From positions 1 to 23,161 of the forward strand of contig DATKBT010000171.1 in NCBI GenBank assembly GCA_035546295.1: a stretch of 23,161 nt of DNA, given 5' to 3'. The stretch is from DATKBT01 sp035546295. Its GTDB lineage: Bacteria; Acidobacteriota; Thermoanaerobaculia; Multivoradales; Multivoraceae. A program made the translations under genes and the position numbers. The notes under the pieces were generated by a model. It did not search any database. It was not told where the DNA came from and saw only the letters and a list, made by a program, of their open reading frames with translations. This document shows, piece after piece, positions 16,401 through 23,161 of this stretch (position 1 is the stretch's first letter; each line of letters starts with the position of its first letter).

Positions 16401-19400
16401 CGTGGTGCGCGACGAGATCGGCCGTCCGGTGTTGGGCGCGGAGGTGCAGCTCACGGTCGAGCAAGGTGGCGGCGTGCTGCTCCCCTCGGATGGCGCCGAA
16501 GATTCATCCGTGTTGGTGCGCACGGATGAACGCGGCATGGCCTCGGCGCTCCTGCGCCTGGGCACCGACACCAACGTGAATCCGGTCTACCTGTGGCAGG
16601 GGGAGGAGGAGCTCCCGTCCCGCGCGAGCGCGCACGAGATCGAGGCGGTGGTGGTGGGCAGCGAGGGGCCGCTGTTTCTCGACCAGCCGTTCGCGGCCAT
16701 CGCGATGCCGGGGGCCGCGGCGAGCTGGCGGAGGAGCGATGGATTCTCGTACCTCGGACAGCCGGCACGCTGGATCGACACGGTTCAAATGCAGGTCGAG
16801 GACTCCCACGGAAATCCGGTGTCCAACGTCGGTGTGTTCGCCGAGATCGCCGTCGGCGACGTGATCCCCGCGTTCGACGGATGCGCACAGGAAGAGGATC
16901 CGGACCCCCTGCCGGGCGCTCTCTTCGAGTTCGAGAACTGTCCGCTCGAGCACCGATGGCTCGGCAGCTGCGGCAGCCAGGAGCTGCTCGTCCACAGCGG
17001 CTTCTCCGGCGCGAGCTTCGGCTTGATCTCCGGCCCCAGCTACTTTTACGGGGATCGCCTGCGCGTCGAGATCCCTGCGCTCTCCGTTCTGGAGGAGTAC
17101 AGCTACGGTCGTGACCTGGTGATCTCGACGCTTCCGGGTGAGGAGCCCTGCGACTCTCTGACCCGTGGTTCCGAGGTCTTCGACGACGATCCCATCACCG
17201 GGATCGTCCTTCCGCGCGAAGTGCGCGTGCTCGCTTCGATTCCGGTTGGAAGCGAGGGCCAGAGCCTGCTGGCTGCCCGGCCGGGCGAGCCGTTGACCGA
17301 GCCGCTCGAGCTTCAGCTGGCGGTGTTCGTGCCGAGCTGGGAGGTCGTTGCCGACACCACGCCCGACGGAACGCCTTTCTTCCGACTCGATCTCAACGGT
17401 GGAGGTCGGTGGCGCGCGGTTCGCGGTGAGATCGAGGTGCTGGTCGAGGGTGGGGGGCACGCGCTGCCCGTCGAGCTGTTCCCTGCGCCGTCTGGAGATC
17501 CCGCCTACCGCGTCGGTCTCGTGGCTGGGCCGGAACCGGGAATGGAGGCGGTCGAAGTGGCCGTGCGCTCGGTCGTCGTGCCGGACCTTCCGACGCTCGT
17601 CCTCGACACCGGAACCCTGAGCTTCGAGACCATCGAGTTCCCGTTCCGTGAGTTCAGCTTCTTAAGCGAGCCCTTCCAGCACGATCTCACCCGAATCTCC
17701 TCCGTACTCCCGACGATCGCTGCGATCAGTCCTGCGGAGATCGTGCTCGGCGCCACTGGACGGACCCAGGAAGCGCTGAGCGTCGAGTTCGAGATCGAGC
17801 CCGCGGCGTACCGGGCAGGCGAGATCTGGGCGGTCCTGCTGGAGGACGGGGTCGAGATCTCCTTCGCCGTCGCTTCCGAGCGCCAGGGCAGCGGCGAGAT
17901 CACCCTGCAGCGCGGCCTGATCCTCGACCCCTCGAAGACCTACGAGCTCCAGCTCGTTCTCAACCACGGCAGCAGCGCCGAGGTGCGCTCGGAACGAACG
18001 GTGCTTCCCATCGCGCAGAGCCTGCTCCACGACGTCAAGCCCTTCCTCAGCCTGGAGCAGGAGGTCGACCTGCTGACGCCGCGCGTCTTCGAGCAGGCCG
18101 ACGCGTTCGAGTATCGGCTGTCGCAGCAGGCCGAGGTGACGCTGATCGCGCGTGCGGTCGAGGGGATGGATCCGGAAGGCGCGTTGACGCTGGGAGCGCC
18201 CATCACGCTGCTCGCCGAAGTCACCCAGGAGCCGGGCTCCTACGGCTTCGTCTACGGCCCGCGGGAGCTCGCTCCCGGCTCCTACCGATTCGAGCTCTCC
18301 GCGACCTCGCTGTTCGACGGCCACGTCGAGACCGAGGAGGGATTCCTCGAGGTGTCCTTCCGGGTGCGCGATCGCACGCCGCTGGGCCACGCGATGGTCA
18401 AGGGCGTGGACCTGTTCGACGGTCACCTCGTGGTCTCACGCGAGGACTTCGTCTTCCCGGCGCGCGGACCGTCGCTCCGCTTCTCTCGCACCTGGTCGTC
18501 GAATCACGGTAATCAGCCGGGGCCGCTCGGGGTCGGTTGGGCGCACCGCTACGACTCCCGCGTGATCGTCACGCCGTTCGGGGAGGCGGTGGTGGTCGGA
18601 GCCGAGGGTGGCGGCATGCGCTTCCTGCCCGACGAGGCGGCGCCGACGGGATGGCGTCCCATCCTCGGCTACCACGGGACGCTGGTCTCCGACGCCGAGT
18701 CGTTCAGCTTCGACTTCTACGCCAAGGACGGGACGCGCTACCACTACCGCAACGCCGGTGGCTCCGAGTTCCCGCTCGACTTCATCGAGGACACCAACGG
18801 CGATCGGCAGACCCTGGTCTATGCCAGAGTCGGCCCGAGCGCCCGCTTGGCGCGCGTCATCGACGATGCCGGGCGATCGCTGTCGTTCCTCTGGGAGGAT
18901 CGCACCTTCGCCTTCTGGGCCGGTTGGGTGATCGTGCGCATCGACGCGCCCGGCGGCCTGGCGCTCGAGCTCGAGTACGACGGCTTCGGCAACCTCGCTC
19001 TCGCGCGCCGTGAAGGCGGCGCGCGAATCGAGTCCTACGCCTACGGCGAGGAGGCGCTGGGTCTCGAAGGGCGGCACCTGTTGACCGCGGTGCGCAACGA
19101 GCTCGACGGCGCCGAGACCAGCTACGCCTGGGGATCGGCCGCCGTCGGAGTCCAGGGGGACGTTTCGGTCGCGACTCACGTCGTCGAGCAACTGGTCCTC
19201 CCCGAAGGCGGCGTCACGGTCTTCGACTACGACCGGATCGCGCTCGCCGAGCGCGCCGCCGGCGGCGAGCTGGCGACGGCGGTGACCGACGGCCGCGGCG
19301 AGACGATGAGCTGGGCGCTCAACGCCTACGGCTCGCCGCTGCGCATCAGCGATCCGCTCGGCAACGTCACCCGGCTCGAGTGGTCGGCCGACGACGTGCT

Positions 19401-22400
19401 GATGACGGCGCGCATCGACGCCAACGGTGCGCGCACCGACTTCGAGCACGACGAGCACGGCAACGTCACCGCAGAGCAGATCACGGTCACCGACTTCGAC
19501 GGCACGGAGCACACCTACCGGCGCGAGATCGCCTACGTGCCCCCCGCCTTTTTCTCTCCGGTCAACGGGGGCGTGATCAAGGACCGGGTGGCGAGCCGAA
19601 CCGACCGCGACGGCCGGCGCGTCGATTTCGAGTACGACGAGCGCGGCAACCTGCTGCGCGAGGCGGTCGAGGTCACCGACGTCGACGGCGCCGTGGAGCT
19701 CGTCGAGACCACCCACGCCTACCAGGCGAACGGCGACCGCGCGTCGACCACTAACGCGCGTGGCCACACGACCTCGTTCGGCTACGACGCGGCGGGCCGC
19801 CTGTCCCAGGTCACCGCCGCGTTGGGCGGCGTTCGCCGTGTGATCTGGAACGCCCGCAGCCTGCCGATCGAGAGCACCGACCAGGAGGGCCGGACGACAC
19901 GAATGGAGTACGACTCGTTGGGCAGGGTCGTGCGCAGCGAGCTCCCCGACGGCTCCGAGCAACTCGTGGTCTACGACGACGTCGCCGACACGCGTACCGA
20001 GACCGATGCCGAAGGCCGCGCGACGATCACGCGCCTCGACCGCGAGGGGCGGGTGGTCAGAATCGAGAACGCGGCGGGAGGCCGCAAGCTCTTCGGCTAC
20101 GACGCCGAAGGCAACAAGACGCTCGAGACGAGCTGGTTCGACGGCGAGACGCCGCGGCTCGACACGGTCTTCGAGTACGACCGGGCGGGACGACTGTTGC
20201 GCCGTGAGGAGCCGCTCGGGCGGGTGACGACGTATACCTACGACGGCGCGGGCAACGTCATCGAGGAGGTGCTCCTCGATGCGACCGACTCGTCGTTCGC
20301 GCCGCGGGTCACCGGGTCCGACTACGACCAACTCGATCGCGTGATCGAGACCCGGCGGCTGCTCGGCTCCGCTGGCGGTGGCGAGGTCGCCATCGAGGGC
20401 TTCCGCTGGGACGGAGAGGGCAACCGCATCGAGCACGTCGACCCGCTCGGGCGCTCGCGGGTCTTCGTCCACGACGAGCTCGGCCGGATGATCGAGCAGA
20501 TCGAGCCGGCGTGGAAGCCGGGGACCCCGAAGGTCCTGCAGCGGCTCTACGACGGCGTGGGCAACTTGGTCGAGGAGCGCAGCCTCAACCAGCGCCTGCT
20601 GGTGACGGGGGAGTGGGAGCCGGCGGACCAGGTGCGACACTTCGCGTACGACCCACTCGATCGGCTGGTCGAGCGCACGGACGCGGTGGGGAAGACGAGC
20701 ACGTTCCAGTACGACCGCGTCGGAAACGTGATCGCCGAGATCGACGAGAGCCTCGAGCGCACCGAGCACGACTACGACGCGAGGGATCGGCGCATCGAGA
20801 CCCGGGAGCTGCTGACGCGGGTGACACAGCCGGCGCGCACGACGCGACGGAGCTGGTCCTACGACCGAGTCGGCAACTTGGTCGAGGAGGTGCTGCCCAA
20901 CGGCAACGTCGTCGAGCACGCCTATGACGCGCTCGACCGATTGGTGGCGAGCGAGGACAGCCTCGGGTTGGTGGTAGAGCGCCGCTACGACGCGCGCGGC
21001 AACGTGGTCGAGGAGACCGACGCCCGCGGCAACACGACGGTGCAGGTCTACGACGAGCTCGATCGTGTCGTCGAGGTGCGGCGGCCCGAGAACCGGATCG
21101 AGCGGATCGGCTGGGACGTGGCCGGCAATCGGGTGTCGTTGATCGACCCACTGGGACGCGAGACCCGCTACGAGTACGACCGGCTGGACCGGCTGGTGGT
21201 GACCCGCCTGCCGCGGGTGGGGACCGGCCTCGGCGGCGCCGGCCCCGAAGCCGCGCTCCAGGAGAGCTCGACGTTCGACCTCGCCGGCAACCGCCTCACC
21301 GCCACCGATGCACGAGGGCACACGACGACCTTCGAGTACGACGCGCTCGATCGGCTGGTGCGCCGCATCGCGCCGCCGCCGCTCTCCTACGAGACAGCCT
21401 TCCGCTACGACGCGGTCGGCAACGTGGTCGAGGGAGTCGACGGGCGAGGGATCGCTGAGCTCTCACGCTACGACGAGGAGAACCGCCGGACTCAGCTCGT
21501 GCGGGACGGGGTGGTGCTGGAGCAGGTGGCCTACGACCCGACCGGCAACCGCGAGCTGGTCACCGACGCGAACGGCGTCACCACTCGCTACGTCTACGAC
21601 GAGCGGGATCTGCTGATCGAGGAGTCCCGTCCGCTGGCGGCGCTCACCCGCATGCGGCGCGACGATGCCGGCGACGTGATCGAGGAGATCGATCCCGAGG
21701 GCCGGGTGACGGCGCGGGAGTACGACGCGCGCCGCCGGCTCATCGCCGAGGTCGACGGGGCGGGCGAGAGGACCGGGTACGAGGTCGACGGCAACGGCAA
21801 CCGGACGCTGATGCGGCGTCCGGAGGGCGGCGAGTGGCGCTACCGCTACGACGCCGCCGACCGGCTGGTCGAGGTCGAGGATCCGCTCGGCGAGGCGACC
21901 AGCTACGAGTACGACCAGGCCGACAACCTAGTCCAGGTCGTCGACGCGGAGAGCCGGACGACGAGCTACGAAGTCGACGCCTGGAGTCGGCGGGTGGCGA
22001 CGGTGCTTGCCGACGGGGCGCGCGAGAAGAGCGCCTACGACGAGGCGAGCAACCGGGTGGCGATGCTCGACCCGAAGGGCCAGCTCACCGAGTGGAGCTA
22101 CGACGAGCTCGACCGCGAGGTCTCGCGGAGCTACGCGCTGCCCGAGGAACCGACCGGCGACGACCTCGAGGGCATCGACACCGCCTACGACGCGAACGGC
22201 AACGTGGTGCGCGTCGACGAGGTGTACGGCGGCGCGACCGGAACGCGCACGACGCTGCAGTCGTGGGACACCTTCGATCGGCTCGAGCGAGTGGAGTCGC
22301 CGGAGGGCACGCTGGTCCACGGCTACGACGCCAAGGGGAGCCGCACCAGCCTGCTCGATCCCGATGGCCGGCTGACGCAGTACAGCTACGACGCGCTCGA

Positions 22401-23161
22401 TCGGATGACGAGCACGGCGAGCGCGTCGGGCATGGTGCAGTGGAACTACCACCGCGACAGCCGGGTGCGCGACGTCACCTACCCCGGAGGCGTGATCGCG
22501 AGCCACACCTACGACGCGGCGGGGCGGATCGAGACGCTCGTCAACCGGCTGGGCACGACGGTGGTGTCGAGCTACGGCTACACGTACGACGGCAACGGCA
22601 ACCGGCTGATCCAGGAGGAGACCAACGGCGGCGAGGTCGAGACCACGACCTACACCTACGACGCGGCCGACCGGCTGCTCGGAGCCGTCTACCCAGATCG
22701 CACCGTCACCTACACGTACGACGGCGTCGGCAATCGGCTGACCGAGCGCGAGGAAGACGGCGACGGCGTGCTCCTCGCGAGCAAGGCCTTCACCTACGAC
22801 CAGCGCCACCGGTTGCTCGGCGTCACCGATGCGGTGGGGTCGGCCACCACGACGTACACCTGGGACGCGAACGGCAACCAGCGGAGCAAGGACGAAGACG
22901 GCGAGCTCTTCGAGTACCTCTACGACAGCCGCGACCGCCTCACCGAGGTTCGCCGCGACGGCCTCCTGCTCTCGACCCACCGCTTCGACTTTCGCGGTCT
23001 GCGCTACCGCAAGAGCGGCCCCGAGGGCGTCGAACGCTTCCTGTGGGACGGCATGGACCTGGTCCTCGAAGCCGACGACTTCGGCAACACCGAAGCGCGC
23101 TACGAGTGGGGAGCCGATCGCCTCCTGTTCCTCGACCACGCGGTCGAGGGCCGGAGGAGCT
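13375..23161 (+). CDS. Secreted RHS-repeat protein with transglutaminase-like domain (3' partial)
   Basis: One open frame runs from GTG 13375 to the window end (3262 codons, no stop). GTG is chosen because TGGAG (13362-13366) sits 8 bases before it. An in-frame ATG at 13399 also leaves a signal peptide but has no purine-rich site upstream. Order: signal peptide (residues 1-36), Ala/Arg/Glu-rich helical segment (about 80-330), transglutaminase-like domain (about 356-507), a conserved region that accompanies it (about 508-960), Big_1-like Ig domains (from about 993), further beta-rich modules, RHS N-terminal domain (from about 1680) and YD repeats to the end. RHS/YD repeats form hollow beta-cocoon shells in teneurins and TcC toxins. 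In polymorphic toxins the variable C-terminal tip is released into the shell. That tip is beyond the window, so a toxin is possible but unproven. Start is 2 bases after gene 1 stops, so the pair is almost certainly an operon. Confidence 0.94.
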   Translation, partial: MRFFDPPIMRFSARTALLAPAAALCVLLALDPPLAAGQETSSRPSAAAGEQASAESGRGAAERRRGELRRPESRSRELAAPESGSAQGAADEPIEAWSRQRLERELVERLARGELGTVELAELRRRDASPRRAAGSSTNASAAARLERSVDEAVERLRAAVELRASSTASEGAADAVASVGASAGADAAERTSIARVDAALEGAIERVIAAELLVERELEVVGRRLEAASAPAVARERWESVRRAYRERRARLLAPALALREARLGRSAGTQARQEDDASELAILRELEVLLAGVPRRGPRVLRADLPYRGATPAARQPVLEPTVVPTYERPDAPPPTGADFGGGSAERQAPLSAVIFEQAEELAFDVVRLFELVQTEIATEWYAGGMKGAEATLRQRAGNDVDQASLLIALLRASGFAARYVHGAIELPLDEMVAMLDLDRTEDVLPALRAAGVAAVPVVRGGVLAAVVVEHTWVEAFVPYSNYRGAAVDFSGMTWVPLAPALEPYRSERGRFLLRELAESPEGRTVGERVAEYLSHEQEVDPLSLIELEVETFLLAESNGETLDDVLGSRAIDALPLGLLPSTLPAKVVAITGESSTLASERLQRVRLRVLGEETGAPPLLELVLPISELLARRVSLSFLPAELEDHETTMLFGGLYQTPAYLLSLRPQLVVSGRRLAVGEGTLPMAAVARLEVEWLIPASDAPPEMTIVELVAGGHYALGWGAQSFEPGVPADPQETAPGDAESLGARVLVQRALDYGSRFDHAESRLAGLLGLRLLRPVPSLVVASLALEVDEALGLPLRLRITGADLDAARRLVEPIAYDGESSAEHDFLELAGLVGSAQERFQFEEAFGVPAISADLGLGVARDSGIEVVVLDASNVDVQLADLEHPSEVVAEIEGWARSGLVVEVPRTEVAYRQWRGSVWRVLDPATGASGHFLAGGLVGLAGGSTAIPLAQWPIGFLADALEAFGSQTNPDPLAAATISRVEATDGQIGRVGELLGQELAVVVRDEIGRPVLGAEVQLTVEQGGGVLLPSDGAEDSSVLVRTDERGMASALLRLGTDTNVNPVYLWQGEEELPSRASAHEIEAVVVGSEGPLFLDQPFAAIAMPGAAASWRRSDGFSYLGQPARWIDTVQMQVEDSHGNPVSNVGVFAEIAVGDVIPAFDGCAQEEDPDPLPGALFEFENCPLEHRWLGSCGSQELLVHSGFSGASFGLISGPSYFYGDRLRVEIPALSVLEEYSYGRDLVISTLPGEEPCDSLTRGSEVFDDDPITGIVLPREVRVLASIPVGSEGQSLLAARPGEPLTEPLELQLAVFVPSWEVVADTTPDGTPFFRLDLNGGGRWRAVRGEIEVLVEGGGHALPVELFPAPSGDPAYRVGLVAGPEPGMEAVEVAVRSVVVPDLPTLVLDTGTLSFETIEFPFREFSFLSEPFQHDLTRISSVLPTIAAISPAEIVLGATGRTQEALSVEFEIEPAAYRAGEIWAVLLEDGVEISFAVASERQGSGEITLQRGLILDPSKTYELQLVLNHGSSAEVRSERTVLPIAQSLLHDVKPFLSLEQEVDLLTPRVFEQADAFEYRLSQQAEVTLIARAVEGMDPEGALTLGAPITLLAEVTQEPGSYGFVYGPRELAPGSYRFELSATSLFDGHVETEEGFLEVSFRVRDRTPLGHAMVKGVDLFDGHLVVSREDFVFPARGPSLRFSRTWSSNHGNQPGPLGVGWAHRYDSRVIVTPFGEAVVVGAEGGGMRFLPDEAAPTGWRPILGYHGTLVSDAESFSFDFYAKDGTRYHYRNAGGSEFPLDFIEDTNGDRQTLVYARVGPSARLARVIDDAGRSLSFLWEDRTFAFWAGWVIVRIDAPGGLALELEYDGFGNLALARREGGARIESYAYGEEALGLEGRHLLTAVRNELDGAETSYAWGSAAVGVQGDVSVATHVVEQLVLPEGGVTVFDYDRIALAERAAGGELATAVTDGRGETMSWALNAYGSPLRISDPLGNVTRLEWSADDVLMTARIDANGARTDFEHDEHGNVTAEQITVTDFDGTEHTYRREIAYVPPAFFSPVNGGVIKDRVASRTDRDGRRVDFEYDERGNLLREAVEVTDVDGAVELVETTHAYQANGDRASTTNARGHTTSFGYDAAGRLSQVTAALGGVRRVIWNARSLPIESTDQEGRTTRMEYDSLGRVVRSELPDGSEQLVVYDDVADTRTETDAEGRATITRLDREGRVVRIENAAGGRKLFGYDAEGNKTLETSWFDGETPRLDTVFEYDRAGRLLRREEPLGRVTTYTYDGAGNVIEEVLLDATDSSFAPRVTGSDYDQLDRVIETRRLLGSAGGGEVAIEGFRWDGEGNRIEHVDPLGRSRVFVHDELGRMIEQIEPAWKPGTPKVLQRLYDGVGNLVEERSLNQRLLVTGEWEPADQVRHFAYDPLDRLVERTDAVGKTSTFQYDRVGNVIAEIDESLERTEHDYDARDRRIETRELLTRVTQPARTTRRSWSYDRVGNLVEEVLPNGNVVEHAYDALDRLVASEDSLGLVVERRYDARGNVVEETDARGNTTVQVYDELDRVVEVRRPENRIERIGWDVAGNRVSLIDPLGRETRYEYDRLDRLVVTRLPRVGTGLGGAGPEAALQESSTFDLAGNRLTATDARGHTTTFEYDALDRLVRRIAPPPLSYETAFRYDAVGNVVEGVDGRGIAELSRYDEENRRTQLVRDGVVLEQVAYDPTGNRELVTDANGVTTRYVYDERDLLIEESRPLAALTRMRRDDAGDVIEEIDPEGRVTAREYDARRRLIAEVDGAGERTGYEVDGNGNRTLMRRPEGGEWRYRYDAADRLVEVEDPLGEATSYEYDQADNLVQVVDAESRTTSYEVDAWSRRVATVLADGAREKSAYDEASNRVAMLDPKGQLTEWSYDELDREVSRSYALPEEPTGDDLEGIDTAYDANGNVVRVDEVYGGATGTRTTLQSWDTFDRLERVESPEGTLVHGYDAKGSRTSLLDPDGRLTQYSYDALDRMTSTASASGMVQWNYHRDSRVRDVTYPGGVIASHTYDAAGRIETLVNRLGTTVVSSYGYTYDGNGNRLIQEETNGGEVETTTYTYDAADRLLGAVYPDRTVTYTYDGVGNRLTEREEDGDGVLLASKAFTYDQRHRLLGVTDAVGSATTTYTWDANGNQRSKDEDGELFEYLYDSRDRLTEVRRDGLLLSTHRFDFRGLRYRKSGPEGVERFLWDGMDLVLEADDFGNTEARYEWGADRLLFLDHAVEGRRS
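13621..14380 (+). other. Helical, Ala/Arg/Glu-rich region after the signal peptide
   Basis: Residues about 83-335 are rich in Ala, Arg, Glu and Leu with heptad-like spacing, for example 'QRLERELVERLARGEL' and 'RWESVRRAYRERRARL'. A coiled coil or helical stalk is likely. It ends in 'LRADLPYRGATPAARQP' and a proline-rich stretch just before the transglutaminase-like domain. It matches no enzyme family I know. Confidence 0.55.
14440..14895 (+). other. Transglutaminase-like domain, probably inactive
   Basis: Residues about 356-507 follow the transglutaminase core: 'VVRLFELVQTEIATEWYAGG', 'GNDVDQASLLIALLRASGF', 'AARYVHGAIEL', 'VEHTWVEAFVPY', 'WVPLAPALEPY'. In the usual Cys-His-Asp triad the nucleophilic Cys aligns with Asp402, His is kept (His473), and the Asp of 'WxPLDP' is Ala501. 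Two of three catalytic residues are therefore missing, so a binding or structural role is more likely than catalysis. From memory, other RHS-linked members of this family often have Asp in place of Cys; I cannot check this here. Confidence 0.72.
14896..16250 (+). other. Conserved region between transglutaminase-like and Ig-like parts
   Basis: Residues about 508-960 include 'LFGGLYQTPAYLLSLRPQLV', 'GGHYALGWGAQSFEPG', 'QRALDYGSRFDHAESRLAGL' and 'WRGSVWRVLDPATGASGHFL'. This order is typical of RHS proteins that carry the transglutaminase-like module, so it belongs to that N-terminal architecture. No catalytic motif is recognised. The segment just after it (16200-16250) is Gly- and Ala-rich and could be a hydrophobic hairpin. 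Confidence 0.6.
16351..17220 (+). other. Big_1-like Ig domains with a four-cysteine segment
   Basis: The first domain (residues about 993-1074) has 'ELAVVVRDEIGRPVLGAEVQ' and 'LVRTDERGMASALLRLG', the invasin-type Big_1 pattern. The second (from about 1125) has 'VQMQVEDSHGNPVSNVGVFA'. It contains Cys1170, Cys1189, Cys1199 and Cys1259, the only cysteines I see in the visible mature chain, so one or two disulfides are likely here. Big_1 domains act as rods or adhesive units. Confidence 0.65.
17221..18411 (+). other. Beta-rich linker modules before the RHS domain
   Basis: Residues about 1283-1679 contain several short Ig-like segments. The last, with 'FEYRLSQQAEVTLIARAVEG' and 'PGSYGFVYGPRELAPGSYRF', resembles a FlgD-like strand order without the SPNGDG motif. 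I cannot name a family for the rest. There are no cysteines. Confidence 0.45.
18412..18950 (+). other. RHS N-terminal (DUF6531-like) domain
   Basis: From about residue 1680: 'LFDGHLVVSREDFVFPARGP', 'LRFSRTWSSNHGNQPGPLGV', 'GWAHRYDSRVIV'. This is the standard opening of RHS shells, in which a 'GPLGxGWxHxY' element precedes the YD repeats. It marks where the cocoon starts. Confidence 0.8.
18951..23028 (+). repeat. RHS/YD repeat array, about 50 units
   Basis: Units of about 20-22 residues of the form 'xYDxxGNxxxxxD' or 'xYDxLDRLVxxxD' run without a break. Between about 20560 and 21430 they alternate strictly between a GN-type and a DR-type unit. YD repeats build a spiralling beta-sheet shell in RHS, TcC and teneurin proteins. 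The array stays in one frame and has no cysteine. At DNA level the repeats are well diverged, so collapse during assembly seems unlikely. Confidence 0.9.
23029..23161 (+). other. Onset of RHS-associated core, cut by window end
   Basis: 'GVERFLWDGMDLVLEADDFG' followed by 'ARYEWGADRLLFLDH' matches the start of the RHS-associated core, in which a 'YxYGxDxLL' element precedes a 'LGSVxxLxD' motif. The latter is not yet reached. The variable C-terminal tip and any immunity gene are downstream of this window. Confidence 0.65.

Noticed and set aside
18436..21321. Minus-strand open frame of 961 residues
   Set aside because: Opposite the YD repeats. Its apparent periodicity only mirrors those repeats.

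Overview
The window holds two very long plus-strand genes and almost nothing else. The DNA is strongly GC-rich (by eye about 70 percent), codon third positions are mostly G or C, and only 2 bases separate the genes. Both products look like giant secreted or cell-surface proteins. My best guess for the source is a bacterium of the Acidobacteriota (Thermoanaerobaculia/Holophagae-like), from the base composition and from the cysteine-containing C-terminal tail of gene 1, which I recall from such proteins. Myxococcota or a related high-GC phylum is also possible, and a database search would decide.

Bases 2-13372: the 3' part of a giant gene, with 4456 residues visible and the true start outside the window. 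It encodes a chain of beta-sandwich modules: Ig-like repeats carrying the 'VDxTPP' linker, three FlgD-like Ig modules with SPNGDG, six fibronectin III domains, a discoidin (F5/8 C) domain inserted in one FN3, a TolB/WD40-like propeller apparently inserted in an Ig domain, CARDB-like modules, a duplicated three-domain block, five DUF11/DUF7933-like repeats each with a cysteine pair, a thrombospondin-3-like Asp-rich loop and a cysteine-containing tail.

Bases 13375-23161: a second giant gene, cut by the window end after 3262 residues. It starts with GTG behind a TGGAG ribosome binding site that lies inside the end of gene 1. Its order is: Sec signal peptide, helical low-complexity region, transglutaminase-like domain in which two of three catalytic residues are replaced, a conserved companion region, Big_1/Ig-like modules including the only four cysteines of the mature visible chain, an RHS N-terminal domain, and about 50 RHS/YD repeats reaching the onset of the RHS-associated core. 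The C-terminal tip, where a polymorphic toxin or other effector would sit, is not in the window.

The 2-base spacing implies co-transcription and probably coupled translation, so the two proteins may act together at the cell surface, for example as a giant adhesive scaffold plus an RHS shell. That joint function is inference. I see no RNA genes, mobile elements, CRISPR arrays or intergenic regions. The many long minus-strand open frames are shadows of the GC-rich coding sequence.
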